A stretch of 64,000 bases of DNA, from contig NC_014393.1 in the NCBI RefSeq assembly GCF_000145275.1, positions 992,001 through 1,056,000 on the forward strand, read 5' to 3'. The stretch is from Clostridium cellulovorans 743B. Its GTDB lineage: Bacteria; Bacillota; Clostridia; Clostridiales; Clostridiaceae. The notes below the pieces were generated by a model, which was given only the letters and a program-made list of their open reading frames with translations, was not told the origin of the DNA and made no database searches. This document shows, piece by piece, positions 1 to 8,603 of the stretch. The translations under genes were made by a program, and so were the position numbers. The first letter of the stretch is position 1. Each line of letters starts with the position of its first letter.

Positions 1-2
1 AT

Positions 3-203
3 ATAAGTGTTGATGAGATTAAAAATACTTTAATAAATAATAATATGATTTATGATGAAAAAACTGATTCTTTTTATACAAAGAAAAATATCAATAAATG
101 GATTGCTGGGAACAATACTAAAGTTATTTGTAATGGGAATGTCGAAATAGTAACAGGTCCTCATTATATAATAAATATGGTTAAAAAGAATTTAAATGAA
201 TAG
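3..203 (+). CDS. C-terminal part of an unrecognised protein
   Basis: An open frame enters from the left edge and runs for 66 codons to a TAG stop. The residues are mixed polar and hydrophobic with no motif I can name. The next small gene starts inside its last codons (ATG at 196), so the two look translationally coupled and this is probably the first visible gene of the bacteriocin-type locus. The 5' end lies outside the window, so function cannot be judged. Confidence 0.5.
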   Translation: MSVDEIKNTLINNNMIYDEKTDSFYTKKNINKWIAGNNTKVICNGNVEIVTGPHYIINMVKKNLNE

Positions 204-309
204 ATTTGTAGTTATTAATGTAGGGTGCGTAGTCATAGCTATGGTACTAGGTGTTAACATTGTAGAAGTTGGAGATGTGGATATGAGTATTTTGCAGGTT
301 GATGTATGA
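196..309 (+). CDS. 37-residue hydrophobic peptide
   Basis: A short frame starts at an ATG overlapping the end of the preceding gene and ends at a TGA overlapping the ATG of the next gene (ATGA-type overlap at 306-309). Its first half is hydrophobic (a likely single membrane segment around residues 4-20) and the rest is acidic. It has no clear double-glycine leader. The tight overlaps argue for real translation; the role, perhaps an immunity or accessory peptide, is inference from the downstream exporter. Confidence 0.4.
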   Translation: MNRFVVINVGCVVIAMVLGVNIVEVGDVDMSILQVDV

Positions 310-470
310 GTAACAATATAAGAACTGTAATATCATTTTTGTCATTGATTACGCTATCAGGTATAGGAGTAATATCAGCTAGGTTTAGTGCAAAATATGG
401 AACAATATTTGGATTTTCCATGTTAGCAATTATCCTTACTATTTTTTTGTTTTCAAGAAAGAAGCGTTGA
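306..470 (+). CDS. 54-residue two-helix membrane protein
   Basis: The frame starts at the ATG that overlaps the previous stop. It contains two hydrophobic stretches (about residues 7-24 and 33-49) and ends in the basic tail RKKR. Size, helix pair and basic end match many small bacteriocin-immunity proteins, but no specific family is recognisable. It belongs to a run of four small membrane genes upstream of an ABC peptide exporter. Confidence 0.45.
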   Translation: MSNNIRTVISFLSLITLSGIGVISARFSAKYGTIFGFSMLAIILTIFLFSRKKR

Positions 471-544
471 GTATAAAATGATGGTTGTCAAAATTTATCA
501 TTCAATTACAAATTAAGATAATATATATCAAAGGGGTACTAGTT

Positions 545-721
545 TTGAAGCTAAGAACTTTACTTGTAGGAGCTATCATTTTTTTGATGTTTTCAATTAT
601 TAATATAACTATGTTTTTTATTAGTAAACCTCATTATAAGGTTTCTTTGATATCATTTATAGGAACCTTAGCCATATCAATTTTTTTATTTATAAGAGCG
701 TATAAGGAAAATTGTAAGTAG
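545..721 (+). CDS. 58-residue two-helix membrane protein
   Basis: The best start is the TTG at 545, seven bases after an AAGGGG ribosome site; an upstream ATG at 485 has no such site. The product has two predicted membrane helices (about residues 4-24 and 33-51). It resembles its neighbours at 306 and 760 in size and plan though not in obvious sequence, suggesting a family of diverged immunity-type proteins. Confidence 0.45.
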   Translation: MKLRTLLVGAIIFLMFSIINITMFFISKPHYKVSLISFIGTLAISIFLFIRAYKENCK

Positions 722-759
722 ATGTAGTTTATAAACTTAGTACGATATGGAGGTTCATT

Positions 760-924
760 ATGAAAAAAACATGGGTAGTGTTTGCTATATTTTCGGTAAT
801 ATCGATAATTACATCCATCTATTATTTTGTAAGTAATTTAAAAGTTAGAGGATGTATATTTATATTTATAGCTTTAGGATTGATTTCAATATCTTTGGCT
901 TTTAATAAATTAGGTAGTAATTAA
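760..924 (+). CDS. 54-residue two-helix membrane protein
   Basis: ATG follows an ATGGAGG ribosome site at a good distance. The product begins MKKTW and has two hydrophobic segments (about residues 5-23 and 30-47). It is the last of four small genes before a terminator-like hairpin and the ABC exporter. Function unknown; an immunity role is inferred only from location. Confidence 0.45.
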   Translation: MKKTWVVFAIFSVISIITSIYYFVSNLKVRGCIFIFIALGLISISLAFNKLGSN

Positions 925-980
925 TAAAAGTCCAATCTTTCGATAATCTAAGACTTATGATTATGATTATGATGAGTTAA

Positions 981-1026
981 AAAATGCCGTATTGTTCAGT
1001 AATGAATTCGACGGCTTTTTTCACTT
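981..1026 (+). terminator. Weak hairpin-plus-T terminator
   Basis: GCCGT at 986-990 pairs with ACGGC at 1011-1015 across a long loop and is followed by six T residues, with A residues on the 5' side. The stem is short, so some read-through into the exporter gene is likely. Confidence 0.4.
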
Positions 1027-1126
1027 TATTTTTCTATAGGCTGTTTATTAATTACTTTAAGGTATGAAGTTTTAAAGTTTTAGTTACTAAATAATTAATT
1101 CAGAAAGAGGAAATTTTGGAGGACAC

Positions 1127-3358
1127 ATGAAGAATTTATTTAAGAAGTACCATTGCATAAAACAGAATGATATCAAAGATTGTGGGGCAGCCTGTTTAGC
1201 TACTATATCTAAACAATATGGATTAAAGATACCAATATCAAAAATAAGAGAAACAGCAGGCACTGATATGAAGGGGACTTCTGCTTATGGACTTATAAAA
1301 GCAGCAGAAACTTTAGGTTTCACAGCAAAAGGAGTTAAAGCTTCAAAGCCAGAAGATATTTTTTCTGAGTATCCAAAGCCAGCAATTGCACATGTAATTA
1401 TAGATGGTTCATTGCTACACTATGTAGTTATACATAAAGTTACAGAAAAAGAGATATTGATAGCAGATCCAGCTAAGGGAATGGTTAAGTATACGCCAGA
1501 GGATTTCTTCAAAATTTGGACAGGTGTACTGATTTTAATGGTACCTTCACCTAAGTTTGAGAAGGGTGATGAAACAAAGGGATTATTTCAAAGATTCTGG
1601 GGATTAATTAGAGTACAGAAAAATTTACTTATAAATATATTTATAGCCTCAATGCTCATTACTATATTAGGGATAGTGGGATCATTTTATTTTAAATTTT
1701 TAATAGATGATATTTTGCCTAATAATTTAGATAGTAGTTTGATGGTTATATCTCTAGCAATGATAGGTCTAATTATATTTAGGATAATAACAGAATTTTT
1801 TAGAAGCTTATTGCTTATGCATATGTCTCAAAATATAGATATACCACTGCTTTTAGGATATTACAATCATGTTATAGATTTGCCTATGAATTTTTTTGGA
1901 ACAAGGAAAGTTGGAGAGATAATATCAAGATTTAACGATGCAGGTAAGATTAGAGATGCTATATCTCAGGCAACCTTAACTATGATGATAGATACAGTTA
2001 TGGCTATTGCAGGTGGAGTTATCTTATATATGCAAAGTCCAAAGTTATTTTGGATATGTTTTATTCCTATAGTTTTATATATGGTTTTAGTATTTGTATT
2101 TAAAAAGTCTCTAGAAGATATAAATAGAAAAGTTATGGAGGATAACGCTATGTTAACTTCCTATTTAGTTGAGGGTATAGAAGGAATAGAAACTGTTAAG
2201 GCATATAACGGAGAGAAAAAAGTTAATTTAGAAACTGAGAAGAAATTCATTAAACTTATAAAGTCCATTTTTAAACATGGATATATAAATAACCTTCAAG
2301 GAACGTTAAAAAACACTGTAAAAGGAATCTTCGGAATCTGTATTCTTTGGATGGGAGCTTATTTAGCTTTAAAAGGAGAGATAACAGTAGGTGAACTTAT
2401 AAGCTTTAATGCACTTCTAGCTTATTTTATAGAACCGATAGAAAGAATGATTAATTTGCAACCAGAATTACAAAGTGCAATGGTTGCAGCTGATAGATTA
2501 GGTGAAATTTTAGATTTAGAAAAAGAAAAAGCAGTAAATGAGGATAAAAAGGTTAATCCTTCTACGCTTTTAGGAGATATAGTTTTAAAAAATGTAGACT
2601 TTAGATATGGAACTAGACAATTAGTATTAAAGAACATAAACATGAACATTAAAAAAGGACAGAAGGTAGCATTAGTAGGAGAAAGTGGCTCTGGAAAAAC
2701 TACTATAGCAAAGCTATTGATGAACTTTTATGGAGTAGAAAAAGGTGAAGTTATAATAAATAATTATAATATTAAAGACATAAATCTAGAAGCTCTAAGG
2801 GATAAAATCTCTTATATTTCTCAGGATTCTTTTTTCTTTTCAGGCACCATAAAGGAAAATATGGAGTTTGCTAATTGTGATGCAACCTTTGAAGAAATTA
2901 TAGAAGCATGTAAGATGACGCACATTCATGAATTTATAAATGATATACCTACCAGATACGAAACTATGTTAGAAGAAAAGGGTAGTAATCTTTCAGGTGG
3001 ACAAAGACAGCGATTAGCTATTGCTAGAGCTCTTTTGAAAAAACCAGAAATTCTTATAATGGATGAGGCTACGTCAAACCTTGACTCTATAACAGAAAAA
3101 GCCATAGAAAAGACTATAGAAACATGTACTGAAAATGTAACTACTATAATAATTGCTCATAGATTAAGTACGATTATGAAATGCGATAAGATATATGTTA
3201 TGGAAAAAGGAGAGGTAATAGAGGTAGGAACACATAAGGAACTTCTAAGTAAAAAAGGCTACTATTATAACTTGTGGAGTGGACAAACTTCGGATGCTGA
3301 AGTTGAAGTAGCTGCTTCTATAGAACCTTCAATTGGGGGTGTTAGCTATGAGGTATAA
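1127..3358 (+). CDS. Peptidase-containing ABC bacteriocin exporter (C39)
   Basis: This 743-residue protein has the standard layout of a peptide-processing ABC exporter. An N-terminal C39 cysteine peptidase has Q13 and the DCGAAC motif with Cys19, plus a following His/Asp pair. A six-helix membrane domain spans about residues 160-435. The C-terminal ATPase has Walker A GESGSGKTT, LSGGQ and Walker B ILIMDEAT. Such proteins remove double-glycine leaders and export the mature peptide. The start has a strong GGAGG site. It overlaps the adaptor gene by 11 bases. No classic double-glycine precursor is visible nearby, so its substrate is unknown. Confidence 0.92.
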   Translation: MKNLFKKYHCIKQNDIKDCGAACLATISKQYGLKIPISKIRETAGTDMKGTSAYGLIKAAETLGFTAKGVKASKPEDIFSEYPKPAIAHVIIDGSLLHYVVIHKVTEKEILIADPAKGMVKYTPEDFFKIWTGVLILMVPSPKFEKGDETKGLFQRFWGLIRVQKNLLINIFIASMLITILGIVGSFYFKFLIDDILPNNLDSSLMVISLAMIGLIIFRIITEFFRSLLLMHMSQNIDIPLLLGYYNHVIDLPMNFFGTRKVGEIISRFNDAGKIRDAISQATLTMMIDTVMAIAGGVILYMQSPKLFWICFIPIVLYMVLVFVFKKSLEDINRKVMEDNAMLTSYLVEGIEGIETVKAYNGEKKVNLETEKKFIKLIKSIFKHGYINNLQGTLKNTVKGIFGICILWMGAYLALKGEITVGELISFNALLAYFIEPIERMINLQPELQSAMVAADRLGEILDLEKEKAVNEDKKVNPSTLLGDIVLKNVDFRYGTRQLVLKNINMNIKKGQKVALVGESGSGKTTIAKLLMNFYGVEKGEVIINNYNIKDINLEALRDKISYISQDSFFFSGTIKENMEFANCDATFEEIIEACKMTHIHEFINDIPTRYETMLEEKGSNLSGGQRQRLAIARALLKKPEILIMDEATSNLDSITEKAIEKTIETCTENVTTIIIAHRLSTIMKCDKIYVMEKGEVIEVGTHKELLSKKGYYYNLWSGQTSDAEVEVAASIEPSIGGVSYEV

Positions 3359-4811
3359 AATAGAAAATTTAAATGATATAACTGATTCTAGGGAGATAAT
3401 GCAAGCAAGACCAAAGGGATTTTCAAGATATATGATGTATATAATAATTGCTTTATTAGCTACGGTAATAACTTGGTCTTGTTTTGCTAAAAAGCAGATA
3501 ACAGTAAAATCTCAAGGGGTAGTAAGACCACAAGAGGAAATCTTTAAGGTGGCTAGTGGAACTGCTGGAATTGTAACTTCTTTAAATATGAAGGAAGGAA
3601 TGGAGGTTAAAAAAGGTGATGTTCTATTAGTAGTTAATGGACAAGAGTTAACATTACAAAAGAATGCTTTAGAGAAAAATCTACAGGATAAGCAAGCAGA
3701 ATTATCAGTAAATAATAAGCTTAAAACATCTATTTTGGATGGTGTAAATCATTTAAATGCCTCTGATGATGTGGAAGGTGAATACTATAAGAAATATGAA
3801 TTATATCAGAAAAATTTAGAAAGCGGAAATGCACAGGTTAATTCAACTGAGGTTCAAAAAAATAGTATACAGGATGCGATAAACGATTTAAATACGCTTT
3901 TAAAATCTATTGAAGAAGAGAAAAATTATTTTAATAAAGCTCACTACATGTATTATCAATATGAAGATTATGAAATTACATTAAAATCTTATAAAGATCA
4001 AATCCAGAAGGATCAAACAACTGTTAATAAATACGAAAAAGACTTAAATGATCTTACAAATCAAGGACAATTGGACCAAGCAGTGCAGATGAAGAAAGAG
4101 AGCCTAGAGGGTAATATAAAGACTATAAAGGATAGGATAGATTCAACAAACTTAGAGATAACTAAGTTAAAGAATAATCAAAGGCTTACAGTGAGAAACA
4201 AAATAGCGGAATATGAAATTAAGTTAAAGGAAACCACTGCGGTGTCAACAAGTAATTCTTACAAAGAACAATATATTTCACAGTTAGATAGCACAATTAG
4301 TTCTTTAGAAAATGCCATCTCTGAATTAAAGCTTAATTTAGATTTAGCAGTAGCTAAGGTAGAAGCAACTACAATAAAGGCTGAGTATGATGGTGTTATA
4401 AATTTAAGTAATGAGCTTAAAGTAGGAGATGTTGTCCAAAATGGCACAGAGCTTGCAAAGATAATTCCAAAGAACAGTTCAGCTTTTGTAGCAGATACAT
4501 ATATACAGAATTCAAGCTTTGCAGAAATATCAGAAGGTAAGGATGTAGTTATAGAGTTTTTAGCTTTGCCACAAAGTGAATATGGTGTTCTTAAAGCCAA
4601 GTTAAGTAATATAAGTACTGATGCTAAGATTGATCAAAAGCAAGGAAACAGCTATTATACAGCAACTTGTGACATACCAGTAACAACTATGACTAAAAAG
4701 GACGGTACTCAAGTTGATATTAAAAATGGTATGTTAGTCCAAGTAAGAATAATAAGTAGGGAAATAACTTATATGAGATATTTTCTTGAATGCCTTAATA
4801 TAGTGGATTAA
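3348..4811 (+). CDS. HlyD-family secretion adaptor
   Basis: I use the ATG at 3348, preceded by GGGGG; a TTG 15 bases upstream is less likely. The 487-residue product has one N-terminal membrane anchor (about residues 27-46), a biotinyl-lipoyl-like beta segment, a long coiled-coil region rich in K/E/Q (about 90-330), then the returning lipoyl half and a beta-barrel region. This is the membrane-fusion partner of a C39 ABC exporter, as in other Gram-positive bacteriocin systems. It starts inside the end of the exporter gene, so the two are co-translated. Confidence 0.9.
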   Translation: MRYKIENLNDITDSREIMQARPKGFSRYMMYIIIALLATVITWSCFAKKQITVKSQGVVRPQEEIFKVASGTAGIVTSLNMKEGMEVKKGDVLLVVNGQELTLQKNALEKNLQDKQAELSVNNKLKTSILDGVNHLNASDDVEGEYYKKYELYQKNLESGNAQVNSTEVQKNSIQDAINDLNTLLKSIEEEKNYFNKAHYMYYQYEDYEITLKSYKDQIQKDQTTVNKYEKDLNDLTNQGQLDQAVQMKKESLEGNIKTIKDRIDSTNLEITKLKNNQRLTVRNKIAEYEIKLKETTAVSTSNSYKEQYISQLDSTISSLENAISELKLNLDLAVAKVEATTIKAEYDGVINLSNELKVGDVVQNGTELAKIIPKNSSAFVADTYIQNSSFAEISEGKDVVIEFLALPQSEYGVLKAKLSNISTDAKIDQKQGNSYYTATCDIPVTTMTKKDGTQVDIKNGMLVQVRIISREITYMRYFLECLNIVD

Positions 4812-4826
4812 AATAATATTATTATG

Positions 4827-4860
4827 GGTTGAAGAGGTGTTTCCTTTTCAGCCTTTTGTG
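4827..4860 (+). terminator. Terminator of the exporter operon
   Basis: An 11-pair stem (with G-T pairs) between 4827-4837 and 4843-4853 encloses a five-base loop and is followed by TTTT. It lies just after the HlyD-type gene stop. Confidence 0.7.
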
Positions 4861-4887
4861 CACTACATGCATATGGAGCTATAATAA

Positions 4888-4974
4888 GACTATAAAGGAA
4901 AGGCAGATAGTGGCGGTGGCAATACTGGGGTTGTAGAGTGGAATAAAATGTATATGTTCCGCAAGACATGGTAA
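4888..4974 (+). pseudogene. Possible remnant of a small secreted peptide
   Basis: A 28-codon stretch without start codon or ribosome site reads through a glycine run (SGGGNTG) to an aromatic/basic end (FRKTW) and a TAA. It is bounded upstream by two stops. Its position just after the exporter operon suggests the decayed tail of an exported peptide gene, but this may be chance. Confidence 0.2.
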
Positions 4975-5129
4975 GTAAATAATTAATTTGTCTAATTTTC
5001 TAAAAAATATATACAATAATAGCTAACAATTATAACTGTCACGCTTTATCTATATTAAAGCATTAGAATTAGGAATGCTAAACTGTACCATAAATATGAG
5101 TTTAATAAAAATATACAAAGGAGAATTAA

Positions 5130-7595
5130 ATGGAAAAGTTAATAGGTGAAGTAAAATATTTATGCAGAGAGATTATATTACAGGTTATAAGTATTGCTAT
5201 ATTTTATTTGCTAGTATATAAGATTAATATGAATATATACTTAGTAAGTATAATGGGCACTGCAGTATTTTTAACTTGTAATGATATATATAATGAAAGT
5301 TCATATATGAGAAGTTATTATAAATTTAAAGTTAAAGATGTAATTCTTCAATACAAATATCAGATAGCTATATATTTATTGGAATTAGTTGCAATGTTTT
5401 TAGTGAGCAATAGAATTGGTTTGATTCAAAGTAAGATTTTATATAGTATATTTTTATTAACCTTTAATCTATATAATACAATTAATTTAAAAATGAAAAT
5501 ATATGCAAAGTGGTTGGCATTTATTGGGGTATTTCCGTTGATAGCTATGTTGATAAAAGGAAATACTATAGGAGATATGTATGTGAAAAATCCATTAACA
5601 ATGTTAGGAGTTGTTACTGGTGGAATAACGGCATTGATAACTATGTTGATATTTATGGTCAATTTTAATGTTAATGATATATATTTAGGAAAGAGCAAAA
5701 GTAAAGTTTACTTAGAAGATAGAGTACTTATACAATTTTTCAAATCTAGAATTTTTAAATCTACATTTTTTGTATTTTTGATAGTGACACTAAAACTCTG
5801 TGGAATAGTTTTTAAAGTAACATATATATATCAAGTATTAGAGTCTATTAAATTATTAAGTGGTTTATTAGATATCATTGAAAAATATTATAAAAATGCT
5901 GGAATTTTTAGCTTTTTAATTTTATCTTTAACTATTTTACTTGCAATTATGGGAAATGTTGAACAACTATTCCATACTATGAAATTTAAAGAAGATGAAA
6001 TGAGATATTTAAAACGTAAAATTGAGCAAAGTATAGTTAGGAAATATGAAAGATTATTATATGACAAAGAAGATACAAAGTATTTTTTTGAGGAATTAAC
6101 AAATGAATATAAAAAAATAAAAGAAGATGAAAAAGGAAAGTTTTTGGAAGTTGTTTTTAATACAAACTTTAATAATTATATTGATGATTTTATCAATAAA
6201 ATAACTGGAGAAAAATTAGATGATTTTTTAAATAATAAATATAATTGGATACAAGAAAACATATCTATCAAAGAAATTTTAGAAAAAAGATTATTAGCAG
6301 ATGTTTTGTCTTTAAGTTATTTAGATAAAAGTAAATTTAATAACTTTAAAGTTGATTTGAGATATAGAATTAATTATTTTAGAGAAAATGAGAATGATAT
6401 TAGAATAAATTTAATTGATAAGTTTATAAAGTTAGAAAAGCAAGAGGCGTGGGAATTTATTCATAGTTTGATAGAGGAAATTCTAAGAAATAATAGATTG
6501 AGTAAAGACACTGGATTTGTTAAATATGTTTTCGAAAAAGTAATGAGAAACTTTGTAAAAATAGATAACTTAGAAAGTAATATAGTATATAAGTTGTTAA
6601 GGGAAAACAAATATAATGAAGAGTCGGAAAAATTAAAAAACGAAGTCTTTATATTATATTTATATGATCAAAAAATAAGCGATTTAGAAAGATGTAAATA
6701 TAAAGAACTTTTAAATTTATTATCAGAAGAGTACAAAATCTCATGGGCTTTATATAAAATCTTTGAAGAAAAGTATAAGTGGTCAAAAGATGTAGAATTC
6801 GCATTTGAAGTATTATATGAAACTGATTTAGAAAAAGTTGAAAGTTATTATTGGGATATTATAGCAGGTGCTCGCAAACCGAAAAAGAGGATTGAAGTAT
6901 TAGAAATAATATTATCTATATTAGATAAGTCAAGATTAAAGTATCGAATGAGAAATAAATATGAATTTATTTTTCAAAATTTAAAAAGAGAGATTAATTA
7001 TGAATTTGAAGAAATATTAAAAAAGATAGATATAAATATATTTAAGTTTATATTAATTCGTGATTGGGTGAACGAAGATTACATAAGTTATTATATTGAG
7101 GAGCTAAAGTATTTTGATGAAAAGATAGATAATAGGGTTTTGATTAATAATATATTTAACAAATTTTTATTATATGTAAAGTATAGAGTTATAGAAAAAA
7201 ATAGACACATAACAGAATTAATATATCAATTAACAAGAAAATATAGAGAGGTGATAGTAGAAAATATATACCATATAAATGATTGGAAAATTATTATGTA
7301 CCTAGAAAATAAAATAGATAATGTTTTTAGGATACATTTTGAAGCTAACCACAAAAACATAAGAAATGATTCGACATTGGCTTATTTTAGTGTATTACTT
7401 GATAAAAATAGATATGAAGAGTTGTATTCAGATAAAAAGTTTAAAAAAGAATTATATATAAGTTTATCAGAGTATATGAGAATACATAATAAAACATTAG
7501 AAGAAACTATTGATAAATTTAAACAATATAGAAATTTAAGCGAACTAGAGGAACGAGTTTTAAAACGAGAAATTGATTATGTGTTAATGGTATAA
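5130..7595 (+). CDS. Large membrane protein of unknown function
   Basis: This 821-residue protein starts at an ATG after a good AGGAG site. About eight hydrophobic segments fill residues 10-285; the remaining 530 residues are a lysine/glutamate/tyrosine-rich, probably all-helical cytoplasmic region with no catalytic motif I can see. It stands alone between terminators. The plan (membrane sensor plus long helical repeat-like domain) resembles many uncharacterised accessory proteins. I cannot assign a family. Composition is very AT-rich, with dense ATA/AAA/TTA codons even for this window. Confidence 0.75.
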   Translation: MEKLIGEVKYLCREIILQVISIAIFYLLVYKINMNIYLVSIMGTAVFLTCNDIYNESSYMRSYYKFKVKDVILQYKYQIAIYLLELVAMFLVSNRIGLIQSKILYSIFLLTFNLYNTINLKMKIYAKWLAFIGVFPLIAMLIKGNTIGDMYVKNPLTMLGVVTGGITALITMLIFMVNFNVNDIYLGKSKSKVYLEDRVLIQFFKSRIFKSTFFVFLIVTLKLCGIVFKVTYIYQVLESIKLLSGLLDIIEKYYKNAGIFSFLILSLTILLAIMGNVEQLFHTMKFKEDEMRYLKRKIEQSIVRKYERLLYDKEDTKYFFEELTNEYKKIKEDEKGKFLEVVFNTNFNNYIDDFINKITGEKLDDFLNNKYNWIQENISIKEILEKRLLADVLSLSYLDKSKFNNFKVDLRYRINYFRENENDIRINLIDKFIKLEKQEAWEFIHSLIEEILRNNRLSKDTGFVKYVFEKVMRNFVKIDNLESNIVYKLLRENKYNEESEKLKNEVFILYLYDQKISDLERCKYKELLNLLSEEYKISWALYKIFEEKYKWSKDVEFAFEVLYETDLEKVESYYWDIIAGARKPKKRIEVLEIILSILDKSRLKYRMRNKYEFIFQNLKREINYEFEEILKKIDINIFKFILIRDWVNEDYISYYIEELKYFDEKIDNRVLINNIFNKFLLYVKYRVIEKNRHITELIYQLTRKYREVIVENIYHINDWKIIMYLENKIDNVFRIHFEANHKNIRNDSTLAYFSVLLDKNRYEELYSDKKFKKELYISLSEYMRIHNKTLEETIDKFKQYRNLSELEERVLKREIDYVLMV

Positions 7596-7615
7596 AAAAT
7601 ATATTTAAACTTCTA

Positions 7616-7651
7616 AGAGGAAGTGTCTAAGGAGGTGACCTCTTTTTCTCT
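7616..7651 (+). terminator. Terminator after the 821-residue gene
   Basis: AGAGG at 7616-7620 pairs with CCTCT at 7639-7643, followed by a T-rich tail. An alternative tight GAGGT/ACCTC hairpin lies within it. Confidence 0.5.
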
Positions 7652-7740
7652 GTTACCCTAATATAATCGAGCAAGTAGAATATGGTTACAGTAAAATCTA
7701 AGTAAGAAAAATCGTAAGCTTCAAAGAATTATCGAATAGA

Positions 7741-7876
7741 TAGTGAAGATTTCTTTTGCTAAAATTACAGATAGTAAGATAAACAGAAGGTCTGTAATGT
7801 CAATGTAATTAGTCAGCTGAATCTGGAAAGAACTTTTAGATAAGCTTTATTCTTATGAAGGCACTATAAGTGACTT
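7741..7876 (+). mobile_element. IS66-like fragment (copy 1)
   Basis: About 135 bases match 22028-22165 closely by eye, including shared runs such as CTTTTGCTAAAATTACAG, but with frame-breaking differences. The downstream copy continues into recognisable IS66 tnpA/tnpB/tnpC remnants, so this is a decayed piece of the same element type in the same orientation. Confidence 0.6.
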
Positions 7877-7937
7877 CTGTTGTACCACTGTACCAATCAA
7901 AAAGTGTATCACAAATTTTAATAGATTTTATATGGAG

Positions 7938-8014
7938 AAAGGGACATGATAAAATTCTCTCTAAGTAGCCAAAGTTGTGTAGCAATGCTAGCTTTTGGCT
8001 ACGTATTATGTCTC
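7938..8014. repeat. Long imperfect inverted repeat
   Basis: An inner stem pairs 7966-7973 (TAGCCAAA) with 7994-8001 (TTTGGCTA). Outer arms around 7940-7950 (GGGACATGATA) and 8004-8013 (TTATGTCTC) also pair imperfectly. There is no T-tract. It may be the end of a small mobile element or a cruciform-forming remnant. Confidence 0.4.
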
Positions 8015-8099
8015 TAGAGGCTCTATGCCAAATCGAAAAAAGATACTAAGAAGGTGGTGCATTTTTGTGATTAGCATTTGCATCTCCGCCTGTGAAATA

Positions 8100-8267
8100 A
8101 AGTCTGTAAAATTGATTTAGAATAGCCTTCTATGGATAGAATTAAGATATCATAGGAGGCCATTTATTATGGAAAGAAAAAGAAGAAAAGAAAGACTAAG
8201 TGAAGGGAAAAAGAATATTATTGATGGGTTAATTTTTTTAGATTACATTATTCTTCTTCTAGAGTAA
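8100..8267 (+). mobile_element. IS256-like element left end with transposase start
   Basis: After an AGGAGG site, the ATG at 8169 opens a reading frame beginning MERKRRKERL and SEGKKNII. This resembles the N-terminus of clostridial IS256-family transposases. The likeness stops after about 20 residues and the frame ends at a TAA at 8265, inside what reads as the tail of the opposite-strand gene. Bases 8100-8168 would be the element's left end. Assignment rests on memory of the family N-terminus. Confidence 0.45.
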
Positions 8268-8594
8268 ACATATTAAAATCTTTACTTTGCATCTGTTTTA
8301 AATACACAGGATTTATCTTGTGAGTTTTTCCGTTTATTTCTATAACAGCAATTTCATGTATACCATGATAAGTTTTCTGGTAGTATAACCAACAACTTGG
8401 CAATTGGTTTCTCCTTGTATAAATACTCCCTTATATAAAATTGGCTTTATTTCTGTACTTTTTCCACTAATAAGCTTATTGTAATCTCTTTTCCCAATCA
8501 AATCCCATTCCCTTAGTTTGTTCACTTTATCTGTCAATGAAGAGAAGATAATAAAATTATCAGTATCGTTTAAATTTATCAACAAACACACCAC
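8248..8594 (-). pseudogene. Frameshifted hypothetical gene
   Basis: The minus-strand frame opens near 8594 (GTG or TTG start after AGGTGG) and reads well to about 8380. The continuation is in another frame: it gives a coherent tail containing IHEIAVIEINGKTHKINP and ends in EEE-stop at 8248. One extra base in an AAAA run near 8380 would join the halves into about 115 residues. It precedes no gene on its strand and follows the exonuclease gene, probably as the operon's last member. Function unknown. Confidence 0.5.
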
Positions 8595-8603
8595 CTAAAT
8601 ATT

